From assembly GCA_963835825.1 (NCBI GenBank), contig CAWIGZ010000008.1, positions 467,938 through 531,937 on the forward strand: 64,000 nt of DNA, given 5' to 3'. Positions 44,127 through 53,294 of the stretch are shown one piece after another. A program made the position numbers and the translations under genes. How positions within the stretch are numbered: position 1 is the stretch's first letter; each line of letters opens with the position of its first letter. The notes beneath the pieces were generated by a model that saw only the letters and a list, made by a program, of their open reading frames with translations, did no database searches and was not told the DNA's origin. The DNA is from JADGRB01 sp963835825 (GTDB taxonomy: Bacteria > Myxococcota_A > Polyangia > Fen-1088).

Positions 44127-44155
44127 TTGCTCCCAAAACGGGAGCAGGCTAAATT
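44127..44155 (+). promoter_or_regulatory. Promoter with operator-like inverted repeat for HigBA
   Basis: TTGCTC (44127-44132) and TAAATT (44150-44155) are 17 bases apart. TGCTCCC-5-GGGAGCA (44128-44146), a perfect inverted repeat, overlaps the -35 and the spacer. The toxin ATG at 44171 follows with AAAGGAA as ribosome-binding site (44160-44166). Confidence 0.65.
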
Positions 44156-44170
44156 GATGAAAGGAACTGA

Positions 44171-44464
44171 ATGCGCGTCCTGAGCCGGGGAACGCTGCGC
44201 GACTTCTGGCGGAAGCACCCGGACGCCGAGGGGGCTCTGAAAGCGTGGTTCGCCGAGGTGAGCAGGTCAGAGTGGAAGACGATCGTCGACATCAAGAGGC
44301 AGCATGCGACCGCGAGCGTGATCGACAACGAGACGGTCGTCTTCAACGTGGGAGGCGACAAATACCGGTTGGTCGTGAAGCTCTGGTTCCCTGGACAGGT
44401 CGCCTGGATCAAGTTCATCGGCACGCACGGCCGTTACGATCGCATCGACGTCAAGAAGCTGTGA
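44171..44464 (+). CDS. higB: HigB-type mRNA interferase toxin
   Basis: A 97-residue protein: MRVLSRGTLRDFWRKHPDAE, ALKAWFAEVSRSEWKTIVDI, VVFNVGGDKYRLVVKLWFPG, VAWIKFIGTHGRYDRIDVKK. This is the YafO/HigB_toxin (RelE fold) family; the late GTH.RYD pattern is characteristic. It is expected to cleave mRNA on ribosomes when free. The antitoxin gene follows by 14 bases. Confidence 0.88.
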   Translation: MRVLSRGTLRDFWRKHPDAEGALKAWFAEVSRSEWKTIVDIKRQHATASVIDNETVVFNVGGDKYRLVVKLWFPGQVAWIKFIGTHGRYDRIDVKKL

Positions 44465-44478
44465 CCAGGAGACGGAAC

Positions 44479-44844
44479 ATGGATATTCACCCCATCAGGA
44501 ATGATCGCGACCACGCCCGGGCGCTCAAGCGCGTGGAGAAGCTTTGGGGCGCGCGGCCCGGGACTCCCGCGGCGGAAGAGCTGGAAGTCTTGGCGACCTT
44601 GATCGATGCGTACGAGGCCAAGCATCACCCGGTCGAACCACCCGATCCAATCGACGCCATTCTCTTTCGCATGGAACAGATGGGCCTGACCCGCGCCGAT
44701 CTGGTGCCGATCATCGGCAGCCGCGCCCGGGTGTCCGAGGTGCTCAACCGTCGCCGCGACCTCAGCATCGCGATGATCGCGCGGATCCGCGCGAAGCTGG
44801 GGATCTCCGCGGACACGTTGATCGGGCGGCAGCGCGCGGCTTGA
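44479..44844 (+). CDS. higA: HigA-type antitoxin
   Basis: A 121-residue protein with CAGGAGA upstream of the ATG. The N-terminal half (RALKRVEKLWGARPGTPAAE, VLATLIDAYEAKHHPVEPPD) is the toxin-binding helical part. The C-terminal half is an XRE-type HTH: MGLTRADLVPIIGSRARVSE, VLNRRRDLSIAMIARIRAKL. It ends GRQRAA. It forms the antidote and probably the repressor for the inverted repeat upstream. Confidence 0.88.
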   Translation: MDIHPIRNDRDHARALKRVEKLWGARPGTPAAEELEVLATLIDAYEAKHHPVEPPDPIDAILFRMEQMGLTRADLVPIIGSRARVSEVLNRRRDLSIAMIARIRAKLGISADTLIGRQRAA

Positions 44845-44852
44845 TTGGCGCG

Positions 44853-45881
44853 TCACCGAGGAGAGGGGGCCGCGGCCGCCCTGGCCGCCCGCCCCAGCTC
44901 GTCGGCGATCTGCTTTCGCAGCGCCTCGGGGGCCAGCACCCGGGCGTCCGCGCCGAACCCCAGCACCCACCCCACCACCTCGGTCGTCCCCCGCACGTCC
45001 ATGGTCATCTCCAGCCCCGCGGCGGTTCGCTTGAAGCGCTGGGTGGGGTGCCACAGGACCCGCTCCACGTACCGCGCCACCTTGGGGTCGAAGAGGATCC
45101 GCACCCGGATCACCTCCGGCCCGCGGATCAGACCGAACGCCCCCTCGGTGAGCTGCTCCGGGCGATAGTCGGCCGGGTAGTCGAACTTGTCCCCCCGCAG
45201 CCATTCGACCTGCCGGAAGGCGTCGAGGGCGAAGGTCCGGAGCGCGCCGCCGTGCCCCTGGCTGCGCCCCACCAGGTAGAGGCCCTTCTTGTAGACCATC
45301 AGGGTGTACGGCTCGAGGACGAAGGTCTTCTTGCCGCCCGAGACGCTGTCGTGGGTGACTCGCAGCCGCTCTTCCCGCAAGAGCGCGGTGACGATGTCGT
45401 TGACGTCCTCGATGCGCCCCTCGTAGATGTGGCGGGCCTCGTTGACGTCGAAGACCTTGCGATCGAGGTTGCGGGCGGCGGCGAAGTCCTTGCGCCGCAG
45501 CTGCGCCTCCAGCTTGCCGAAGAGATCGTCCAGGTCCTCCTTGAACCCGGTGCCGGCCAGGAAGTCGAAGACCCGGCGGGAGAGAAACAGCGCCACCATC
45601 TGGGCGGTCGTCAGCGTCACCGTCTGCTGGCGGGCGCTGGCCATCAGGCGCCAGACCTTGCGCCGCCCCTCGACCTCCTCGTACAGCGGCTCGCCCGCCA
45701 CCTGCAGCGCGCGGACGTAGCGGATCGCCGTGCGGACGCTGACCTCGAACCGCTCGGCGATGTCGTAGACGCTGGCCCCCTCGCCGCTGTTGAGGAGCCC
45801 CCGCACCTCGGCCAGGCGGCGCGCGGGGGCGTAACGTTCGGCGCGGGTCGGGGGGCGTCTCTTTCGATCAGTCTTCTTCAT
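44853..45881 (-). CDS. WYL-domain transcriptional regulator, divergent from recA
   Basis: A 342-residue protein. The N-terminal HTH (about 20-75) is LAEVRGLLNSGEGASVYDIA, ERFEVSVRTAIRYVRALQVA. The WYL domain (about 160-240) includes LEPYTLMVYKKGLYLVGRSQ and RTFALDAFRQVEWLRGDKFD. A WCX-like C-terminus follows (IRVRILFDPKVARYVERVLW, RGTTEVVGWVLGFGADARVL). WYL proteins sense ligands such as single-stranded DNA and include PafBC, which activates recA in actinobacteria. Its head-to-head position with recA, 103 bases apart, makes a DNA-damage role plausible. Confidence 0.87.
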   Translation of the reverse strand: MKKTDRKRRPPTRAERYAPARRLAEVRGLLNSGEGASVYDIAERFEVSVRTAIRYVRALQVAGEPLYEEVEGRRKVWRLMASARQQTVTLTTAQMVALFLSRRVFDFLAGTGFKEDLDDLFGKLEAQLRRKDFAAARNLDRKVFDVNEARHIYEGRIEDVNDIVTALLREERLRVTHDSVSGGKKTFVLEPYTLMVYKKGLYLVGRSQGHGGALRTFALDAFRQVEWLRGDKFDYPADYRPEQLTEGAFGLIRGPEVIRVRILFDPKVARYVERVLWHPTQRFKRTAAGLEMTMDVRGTTEVVGWVLGFGADARVLAPEALRKQIADELGRAARAAAAPSPR

Positions 45882-45925
45882 GACGGGGGGAGGGATATCA
45901 CGACGGGGGCGAAGAGATTGCCTGT

Positions 45926-45958
45926 CTGACCCATTCTGTCAGAGGTCGGGGCTAGTCT
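45926..45958 (+). promoter_or_regulatory. recA upstream control region with PafBC-like motif and inverted repeat
   Basis: CTGTCAGAG (45936-45944), eight bases, then TAGTCT (45953-45958). The known actinobacterial recA-NDp/PafBC motif is TTGTCRGTG-N8-TANNNT, so the match is close (two differences in the first element, correct spacing, correct second element). TCTGAC-7-GTCAGA (an inverted repeat, about 45925-45943) overlaps it. AAGGAG (45971-45976) and the recA ATG (45985) follow. Confidence 0.6.
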
Positions 45959-45984
45959 GGGTTCATCGAAAAGGAGCACCACCG

Positions 45985-47126
<1,142 letters not shown>

Positions 47127-47130
<4 letters not shown>

Positions 47131-47342
47131 GGCCGCGGGAAGGCGGCGTGAGCTCCGACCCGCTCACAATCGCCGGCGCCCCGACCGCCAACGACAACGC
47201 CCACTTCGCGGGGGCGCCGGTGGTGCGCACCCCGCGCGGCCGGGCGGACGCGACCTACGCGCGCTCCGAGAACGTCATCCTGCCGCTCCGCTTCGCCCAG
47301 CGAATGCCCGGCTGGCAGCCCGGGTCCGCCGCGCGAACGTGA
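47127..47342 (+). CDS. Possible small protein coupled to recA
   Basis: A 71-codon frame begins with a GTG that overlaps the recA stop as GTGA (47127-47130). It reads SSDPLTIAGAPTANDNAHFA, then PVVRTPRGRADATYARSENV. No domain or ribosome-binding site is seen, and it could be noncoding. It is reported because of the overlap and direction. Confidence 0.3.
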
Positions 47343-47361
47343 GGCGCCGGGACCGGTCCGC

Positions 47362-47658
47362 TCAGGAGGCGCGGTCGCTCGGGGCGAGAAGCTTCTCCAG
47401 CGCCGCCCGCGTCGCGCCGGCGATCCGCACGGTCTTGCGGCGCCCCCGCTCGCCCCGCACGATGGCGATCGCCGACCGGCGCACCCCGAAGGCCGCAGCC
47501 AGCGCCTCGATCACCGCGGCGTTCGCCGCCCCGTCGACCGGCGGCGATGTCACCGCCACCCGCAGGCGATCGCCCACCGCGGGGCCGACGGCCGTTCGCG
47601 ACGCCCGCGGAACCACCTGCACGTCGACCAGCAGCCCTTCGGACCTCGGCTCTTTCAT
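47362..47658 (-). CDS. DUF167 (YggU) family protein
   Basis: A 98-residue protein: LVDVQVVPRASRTAVGPAVG, DRLRVAVTSPPVDGAANAAV, IEALAAAFGVRRSAIAIVRG, ERGRRKTVRIAG. The pattern 'v.pra.r..v.....g.l.v.v.apPvdG.AN..l' is diagnostic of the family. Its biochemical role is not established. It lies downstream of a methyltransferase on the same strand, with a gap of six bases. Confidence 0.88.
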   Translation of the reverse strand: MKEPRSEGLLVDVQVVPRASRTAVGPAVGDRLRVAVTSPPVDGAANAAVIEALAAAFGVRRSAIAIVRGERGRRKTVRIAGATRAALEKLLAPSDRAS

Positions 47659-47664
47659 CGCCGC

Positions 47665-48522
47665 TCAGGGGGCCCTCTCCGGGGCGATCGCGCGCGCGCC
47701 GGTGAAGATGTGGATGCGGGCGTCCATTCGAACGATCCCGTCCTGTTGCTGCCCGGCGAAGCGGGCGGTCAACGACCGGCGCGCCTGCGCGAGCGCCTCC
47801 CCGCCCGCCTTGGCCAGCAGCTCGGCGAACGACGCGAAGGTCGCCAGCGCGAAGCTCGCCGCCTCCGCCGGCGGAAGCCCGCCGCCGACCGGGAGCGCTC
47901 CGCGCCAGTCGCGGACCTCCAGCTCGCCGAAGCCGGCCCGGGCCAGCAGCGGGAGGAGCTTGTCCGCGTCGGCATAGCGGAACGCGCTCGGCCCGTCGGG
48001 ATCGGGCGTGGGGAGCTCGACGATCTCGGCGGCCGCGTCGCGGACGCTGGTCATCCAGGGATTGTCGGCCGTCGGTCCCCAGGCGGCGAAGGCGAACCGG
48101 CCGCCCGGCGCCAGCCACCGCGCCAGGTTGGCGAACGCCGCCGGCGGATCGTCGAAGAACATGATTCCGAAGCGCGACACCAGCCGGTCGTACGGCAGGT
48201 CGGGGAGCGCCGTCGCCATGTCCGCGGTCTCGAAGGCGATCGCGCGCTCGGCGGCCCCGATGCGCCGGCGCGCCGCCTCGACGAGGGCCGGCGAGATGTC
48301 GAAGCCGTGAACGACGCTCCCGGCCGGCGCGCTCCGCAGCAGCTCCAGCGCGGTGCCCCCGCCGCCGGAGCCGACCTCGGCGATTCGGACGGGCGCTTCG
48401 AGCCGCAGCGCCCGGAGCAGCGGCCCGTCGACGGGGGTGAGCATCGCCTCCATGCCCGAGAGCTGGTCGCGCCATTTTTCGCCGCGGGCGGCGGCCCAGT
48501 CGGAGGCTGCGGTGATCGTCAT
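47665..48522 (-). CDS. Class I SAM-dependent methyltransferase
   Basis: A 285-residue protein. Motif I is IAEVGSGGGGTALELLRSAP, then VVHGFDISPALVEAARRRIG, FETADMATALPDLPYDRLVS and FDDPPAAFANLARWLAPGGR. It resembles UbiE/COQ5-type small-molecule methyltransferases (WGPTADNPWMTSV). Substrate unknown. It is followed by the DUF167 gene. Its ATG overlaps the ATG of the divergent methylase gene (CATG). Confidence 0.85.
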   Translation of the reverse strand: MTITAASDWAAARGEKWRDQLSGMEAMLTPVDGPLLRALRLEAPVRIAEVGSGGGGTALELLRSAPAGSVVHGFDISPALVEAARRRIGAAERAIAFETADMATALPDLPYDRLVSRFGIMFFDDPPAAFANLARWLAPGGRFAFAAWGPTADNPWMTSVRDAAAEIVELPTPDPDGPSAFRYADADKLLPLLARAGFGELEVRDWRGALPVGGGLPPAEAASFALATFASFAELLAKAGGEALAQARRSLTARFAGQQQDGIVRMDARIHIFTGARAIAPERAP

Positions 48523-48550
48523 GGACTCAGGTTATGGTGTCGACGGCCCT

Positions 48551-49222
48551 GTGACCACCCTTGCGACCACCGGCCCGGGGCGGACGGTTCACCAGGGCGA
48601 TGCGCTGCCGTGGCTGCGCGCCGCGGGTAGGCTGGCGGGCAGCAGCGTCGTGACGTCGTTGCCCGATTCGTCCGAGCTGCCGGCGCTGGGGCTCGACGGC
48701 TGGCGGCGCTGGTTCGACGAGGCGGCGGTGCTGACCATGCAGAGCGTGCCCGACGAGGGGGTGGCCATCTTCTTCCAGAGCGACGTCCGCCGCGCCGGGC
48801 TGTGGGTCGACAAGGGGGCCATGGTCGCGCGCGCCGCCGAGCGGGCCGGGATGGGGACGCTCTTCCACAAGATCGTCTGCCGCAAGCCGCCCGGGACGCT
48901 GACGCACGGCCGGGCCAGCTACTCGCACCTGCTCGGCTTCGCGCGCGTGCTGCGGCCGACGCTCCGGCGCGCCACCCCCGATCTCCTCCCCGACGGCGGC
49001 CTTCAGCCGGGCGTCAAGGCGATGGGGGTGCTCGCCTGCGTCGACGCCTGCCGCTTCGTGCTCGCCGAGACCACCACCCGCACGATCGTCGATCCGTTCT
49101 GCGGGTTCGGGACCGTCCTGGCGGTGGCCAACGCCCTGGGGCTGGACGCCGTCGGCGTCGATCTGTCGGCCCGCATGTGCAAGCGGGCCCGCCGGCTCAC
49201 CGTCGCGATTGACGGCCGGTGA
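48551..49222 (+). CDS. SAM-dependent methyltransferase (nucleic-acid methylase-like)
   Basis: A 223-residue protein from the GTG at 48551 (MTTLATTGPGRTVHQGDALP); an ATG at 48521 in the same frame overlaps the divergent gene. Near the N-terminus, VVTSLPDSSELPALGLDGWR sits where DNA methylases have a [ST]xPP-like motif. The SAM motif is at the C-terminus (TIVDPFCGFGTVLAVANALG, DAVGVDLSARMCKRARRL). That circularly permuted order is like beta-class DNA methylases or tRNA/rRNA methylases. RNA or DNA substrate is an inference. Confidence 0.72.
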   Translation: MTTLATTGPGRTVHQGDALPWLRAAGRLAGSSVVTSLPDSSELPALGLDGWRRWFDEAAVLTMQSVPDEGVAIFFQSDVRRAGLWVDKGAMVARAAERAGMGTLFHKIVCRKPPGTLTHGRASYSHLLGFARVLRPTLRRATPDLLPDGGLQPGVKAMGVLACVDACRFVLAETTTRTIVDPFCGFGTVLAVANALGLDAVGVDLSARMCKRARRLTVAIDGR

Positions 49223-49234
49223 GCCTCTCGGAGG

Positions 49235-49360
49235 TCACTTCTTCTTGGTCGCCACCTGCTTGGCGGTGATCGCAGCCTGCTTCCTGCGACTGTCTTCGTT
49301 GGTCTTGCTCTGTTTTTGGTCTGCTTGCTTGTGCTTCGACTTCGGAGATTTGTCACCCAT
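49235..49360 (-). CDS. Small Lys/Gln-rich basic protein (41 residues)
   Basis: An ATG at 49360 opens 41 residues beginning MGDKSPKSKHKQADQKQSK and ending in KK before TGA at 49235. About 10 of 41 residues are Lys and there are no hydrophobic segments. Very similar small proteins starting MGDKSPKSK are, to my recollection, widespread in Polyangia and other bacteria as hypothetical proteins. A plus-strand reading gives no gene. Role unknown; nucleic-acid binding or charge-based stress protection are possible. Confidence 0.6.
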   Translation of the reverse strand: MGDKSPKSKHKQADQKQSKTNEDSRRKQAAITAKQVATKKK

Positions 49361-49441
49361 GGTCCGCTCATCATGCGCATGGAACGGGATAAAGACACGG
49401 TCGCCTGGCGAGGGGGGAGGTGCCCGGAGTCGAAACCTTGG

Positions 49442-49825
49442 TCAGGCGCGCGCCGCCGTCGCCTGCAGGCGGCGCCAGAAGAGGTACGACAGCGCCCAGA
49501 GCACGCCGGTTCCCGCCGCCCAGCTCCAGGCCTGGGGGCCGTCGCCCATCGCGAAGTGAGCGATGAGCGCCGAGCCGAGGGTGATGGCGAAGCCGGCGTA
49601 GGCCCACTCCTTGAGCCGCGCGGAGACCGGCGCCAGCAGCAGCGCCACGCCGAGCAGCTTGGCCCACGACAGCTCCACCCGGAAGTAAGCGGGGAAGCCG
49701 AGGTGGGTGAACATCGCCGCCACCTGCGGCAGGCGCAGCTGCGCGTAGGCGGTGAAGCCGATCTGCAGGCAGAAGAGCGCCGTGGCGATCCAGAAGCCGA
49801 TGACCGTTCCTTTGGAGCGCGCCAT
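49442..49825 (-). CDS. DoxX-like family membrane protein
   Basis: A 127-residue protein with four membrane helices: VIGFWIATALFCLQIGFTAY, AKLLGVALLLAPVSA, YAGFAITLGSALIAHFAM, WAAGTGVLWALSYLFW. The conserved loop LRLPQVAAMFTHLGFPAYF is typical of the DoxX-like family. It is third in an ArsR-AHSA1-DoxX cassette. Its role in such cassettes is unclear. Confidence 0.85.
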   Translation of the reverse strand: MARSKGTVIGFWIATALFCLQIGFTAYAQLRLPQVAAMFTHLGFPAYFRVELSWAKLLGVALLLAPVSARLKEWAYAGFAITLGSALIAHFAMGDGPQAWSWAAGTGVLWALSYLFWRRLQATAARA

Positions 49826-49832
49826 GTCGATG

Positions 49833-50393
49833 TCAGCGCGGTCCCGACGACCAGCTGGGGTGCTCGACGCCGAACTGCGTGGCGTACTCGGCGTTCAGTC
49901 GCCGCCAGCCGCCGAACTTCATGGCGTCCGGGCCGACCATGCGTCCAATCGGTTGACCGGCGAGCGACCGGTCCAGCACGTCGAGGCAGATGTGCCAGCC
50001 TGCGGCGCCCATCGAAATGAATCGCCGGTCGATGTTGTGCCAGAGGGTGAGCCGGGTGCCGCCCGCCTGCGGCTCCAGCTCCCAGCGGAGCTCCTGACCG
50101 CCCCAGTTGAGCTCGAGCAGCCTGGGCGCGTCGGCGCGCTTCACCTCCGTCTCGGAGACGAGCGGCGTCGGCGCGCCGACGGTCGTCAGCTTCGCGGTGC
50201 CGACGGTCCCCAGGCTCCGGTCGGAGTCGAACGGCGCCCACTGCCGGAGGTGCTCCGGCTCGGTGAGCGCCGTCCAGACCTTGGCCGGAGGGTGGCGGAG
50301 CTCGCGCACCAGAACCAGCGTCCACTTGTCTCCATCTTTTCGAACCTCGGCGCCCGTCGCGGCGCCGGGCGTGTATTCGTCGCGGCTGCTCAT
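49833..50393 (-). CDS. AHSA1/SRPBCC-family protein
   Basis: A 186-residue protein with the START-like fold pattern: WTLVLVRELRHPPAKVWTAL, TEPEHLRQWAPFDSDRSLGT, LLELNWGGQELRWELEPQAG, GTRLTLWHNI. The family binds hydrophobic ligands in a pocket; in the ArsR-linked group it may act as a sensor or resistance protein. The upstream ArsR gene is 20 bases away. Confidence 0.87.
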   Translation of the reverse strand: MSSRDEYTPGAATGAEVRKDGDKWTLVLVRELRHPPAKVWTALTEPEHLRQWAPFDSDRSLGTVGTAKLTTVGAPTPLVSETEVKRADAPRLLELNWGGQELRWELEPQAGGTRLTLWHNIDRRFISMGAAGWHICLDVLDRSLAGQPIGRMVGPDAMKFGGWRRLNAEYATQFGVEHPSWSSGPR

Positions 50394-50412
50394 CGTCGCT
50401 TCTTTCCTTTCT

Positions 50413-50766
50413 TTACTGACGTCTTCCTGATGTCTTCACTGCCGGCGCCCGGGGAGGCGCCTCGTCCATCTGGTCGAGGTGCCGCTCGAGCGCGTCGACG
50501 TGCTTCGTCCAGAAGCGCCGGAAGGGGACCAGCCAGGCGTCGAGCTCCATGAGCGGCTCCGGCCGCAGCCGATAGAGGCGCCGCTGCGCTTCAATCCGCG
50601 ACTCCACGAAGCCGGCCTCGCGCAACACCCGCAGGTGCTTGGAGACGGAGGGCTGGGACAGTCGCAGCTCGCGCTCGATCTCGCCCACCGAGCTCTCCGA
50701 CGAGAGCAGCAGGCTCAAGATGGCCCGCCGGTTGGGCTCGGCGACGATCGCGAACGACGATTCCAC
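50413..50766 (-). CDS. ArsR-family transcriptional repressor
   Basis: A 117-residue protein from the GTG at 50766. The winged helix is complete: AIVAEPNRRAILSLLLSSES, SVGEIERELRLSQPSVSKHL, RVLREAGFVESRIEAQRRLY. No Cys is present, so classical metal sensing through Cys is unlikely. It is first in the ArsR-AHSA1-DoxX operon and probably represses it through the half-sites just upstream. Confidence 0.88.
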   Translation of the reverse strand: MESSFAIVAEPNRRAILSLLLSSESSVGEIERELRLSQPSVSKHLRVLREAGFVESRIEAQRRLYRLRPEPLMELDAWLVPFRRFWTKHVDALERHLDQMDEAPPRAPAVKTSGRRQ

Positions 50767-50772
50767 ACCCGG

Positions 50773-50808
50773 TATATGGCCATCAGCTCATATGCCCGTC
50801 AAGGCATA
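50773..50808 (-). promoter_or_regulatory. Promoter and probable ArsR operator
   Basis: On the minus strand TTGACG (50802-50797) and CATATA (50778-50773) are 18 bases apart. The half-site ATATG or its reverse complement occurs three times (50774-50778, 50789-50793, 50805-50809). The GTG start at 50766 follows closely. Confidence 0.5.
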
Positions 50809-50992
50809 TTTAGGCCCGGGGAGGGCTCGCCCCTGACTTCCGGCCAGGGCCGCCCCGGGCCTCAGCACGACCGCGGCGGAGGGTCTCCGAAATGTCGATC
50901 CAGTTACAGGCAACCAGGAATACCTGGCCCTGGCCAGAGGTATAGATAGATACCGCGCGCCCCTGGTCGGGCTTGGTCATTCTGTTCAAACA

Positions 50993-53273
50993 ATGAAGCA
51001 AACAAAACGACGGATTTCGTGGTTGGCGGCGCTGGCGCTCGCTGTAACTGTCACCTCGGCCGCCTCCGGCCCTCTGCTTGCCCGTCCCGTCGCCGACGCG
51101 CGCACGACGGACGCCAACATCACCCGCCTGACGGCGGGCATGCTCGGCCAGTCGCAGCTCGCCCACCATCCCTTCGACGCCCAGCTGGCCGGCACGGTGC
51201 TGGACCGCTACCTCGACGCTCTCGACGGCTCACGCTCGTTGTTTCTCCAGTCCGACGTCGACGAGTTCGCGCGCTATCGGGCGACTCTGGCTCAGGCGAC
51301 GCGCAATACCGGCGACACCAGCGCGGCCAGGGCCATCTTCGCTCGCTACGTCCAGCGGTTGAGCGAGGAGACCGCTTACGACACGTACGTGTTGAAGACC
51401 GCGAAGTTCGAGTTCACCGGGCACGACAGCTACTCGTTCGATCGCGAAAACGCCCGGCGGCCGGCCACGACGGCGGAGGCCCGGGCGCTCTGGTGGCAGA
51501 CGCTGCGGGCGCAGTATCTGCAGGAGAAGCTGAACGACAAGCGGCCCGACCAGATCATCAGCACGCTGACCCGCCGGCACGCGCAGGCGCTGACCACCAT
51601 GAAGGGGCTCAGCAGCGACGAGGTCCTCGAGATCTATCTGGACACGCTGGCTCACGTCTACGATCCCCACTCGGACTACCTCGGCCATGAACAGATGGAG
51701 AGCCTCTCCATCGCGATGAACCTCTCGCTGTTCGGAATTGGCGCCTCTCTCGAGAGCGAGGACGGCGCGTGCAAGGTGCGTGAGCTGGTGCCGGGGGGGC
51801 CGGCCGCGCGCAGCGGCCTGCTGAAGCCCGGCGACCGCATCGTCGCGGTGGCCCAGGCCGGCCAGCAGCCGGTCGACATCGTCAACATGCCGCTGATGCG
51901 CGCCGTGCAGCTGATCCGTGGACCCAAGGGGACCACGGTGACGTTGACGCTCGTTCCCGCCGGCCCCGCCGGCGCGGCGACCAAGACGGCGTCCCTGGTG
52001 CGCGACGAGATCACCCTGGAGGACCAGCAGGCCAAGGCCCGGATCGTCGACCTGCCGCTCGGCGAGGCGACCACCAAGGGGACGACCAAGCTCGCGGCCA
52101 AACCCGCGACGAAGACCGCGACCAAGCTCGCGACCAAGGACCCCCACGGTCCGGCTGGGCGTCATCGAGCTGCCGTCGTTCTACGCGGACATGGGCGGCG
52201 GCAAGCGGCGCAGCGCGACCGCCGACGTCTCGCGGCTGCTGGAGAAGCTGGAGGCGGAGCACGTGCGCGGCATCGTGCTCGACCTGCGCCACAACGGCGG
52301 CGGCTCGCTGGAAGAGGCGATCAGCCTGACGGGCCTGTTCATTCGCAAGGGGCCGGTCGTCCAGACGCGCGGCGCCGACGGGAAGGTCGTGGTCGACGAG
52401 GACACCGATCCCGGCGTGCTCTATGACGGGCCGCTGGTCCTGCTGACCAGCCGGTTCAGCGCGTCCGCCTCGGAGATCCTGGCCGGCGCGCTCCAGGACT
52501 ATGGAAGGGCGATCGTCGTCGGCGACTCGTCGACCTTCGGCAAGGGCACGGTGCAGAACATCGTGCCGCTGGCGGCCTACATGGATCAGATCGGCCTCGG
52601 CCATGCGTACGATCCGGGGGCCCTCAAGATCACCACCAGCAAGTTCTACCGGCCAAGCGGCGCGTCGACCCAGCTGCGCGGCGTGAAGGCGGACGTGGTG
52701 CTGCCGTCGGCCAGCGACGTCAGCGAGGTGAGCGAAGCGTCCCTCAAGGATCCCTTGCCGTGGGACGTGGTCCCGGCCGCGACGTTCGAGCGCCTCAACC
52801 GCGTCGAGCCCTATGTCGCCGGCTTGCGGGAGCGCTCCGACCGCCGTCGCGCCAGCGACAAGTCCTTCGCCGAGCTGGTGAACGACGTCGCCCGACTGAA
52901 GAAGAGCCTGGTCTCGAAGTCGGTGTCGCTGAACGAAGCGCAGCGCCGGCAAGAGATGGCGGAGTCCAAGGTTCGCGAGACCGAGCTGGCCCAGGAGGAG
53001 CGTGCGCTGCGGGCGACCGGCCTCACCAGCTACGAGATCACGGTCAAGAATGCCGCCTTGCCGGGCCTTCCGTCGCCGGTGGCGGCCAAGGACAGCGCCC
53101 CCGCCGGCGACGAGGACCGGGACAGTGACGCCAAGGTCCGGTCGGCGACGGATGACATCATCTTGAACGAGGGGGTCCGGATCCTGGCCGACTACGTCCA
53201 TGCCCTGAATCCGCCCGGCGAGAAGGGCTCGCGCGCCCGAAGCACCGAGGCGGCCAGCTTGTCGCGATATTGA
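50993..53273 (+). pseudogene. prc: Tail-specific S41 protease (Prc/CtpA-type), one frameshift
   Basis: The N-terminal part from the ATG at 50993 has a signal peptide (WLAALALAVTVTSAASG), the N-terminal Prc region (QLAHHPFDAQLAGTVLDRYL, AHVYDPHSDYLGHEQMES) and a PDZ domain (VRELVPGGPAARSGLLKPGD). Near 52140 a CCCCC run is one base off. The next frame continues RLGVIELPSFYADMGGG with catalytic Ser in SRFSASASEILAGALQDYG and Lys in DSSTFGKGTVQN, and ends at 53273. With one C removed the protein is about 759 residues. A Thr/Lys/Ala repeat (TKGTTKLAAKPATKTATK) sits just before the break, in a linker. It degrades envelope proteins from their C-termini. Confidence 0.85.
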
Positions 53274-53294
53274 CGGCGATCGGCGGCGGCGCGG

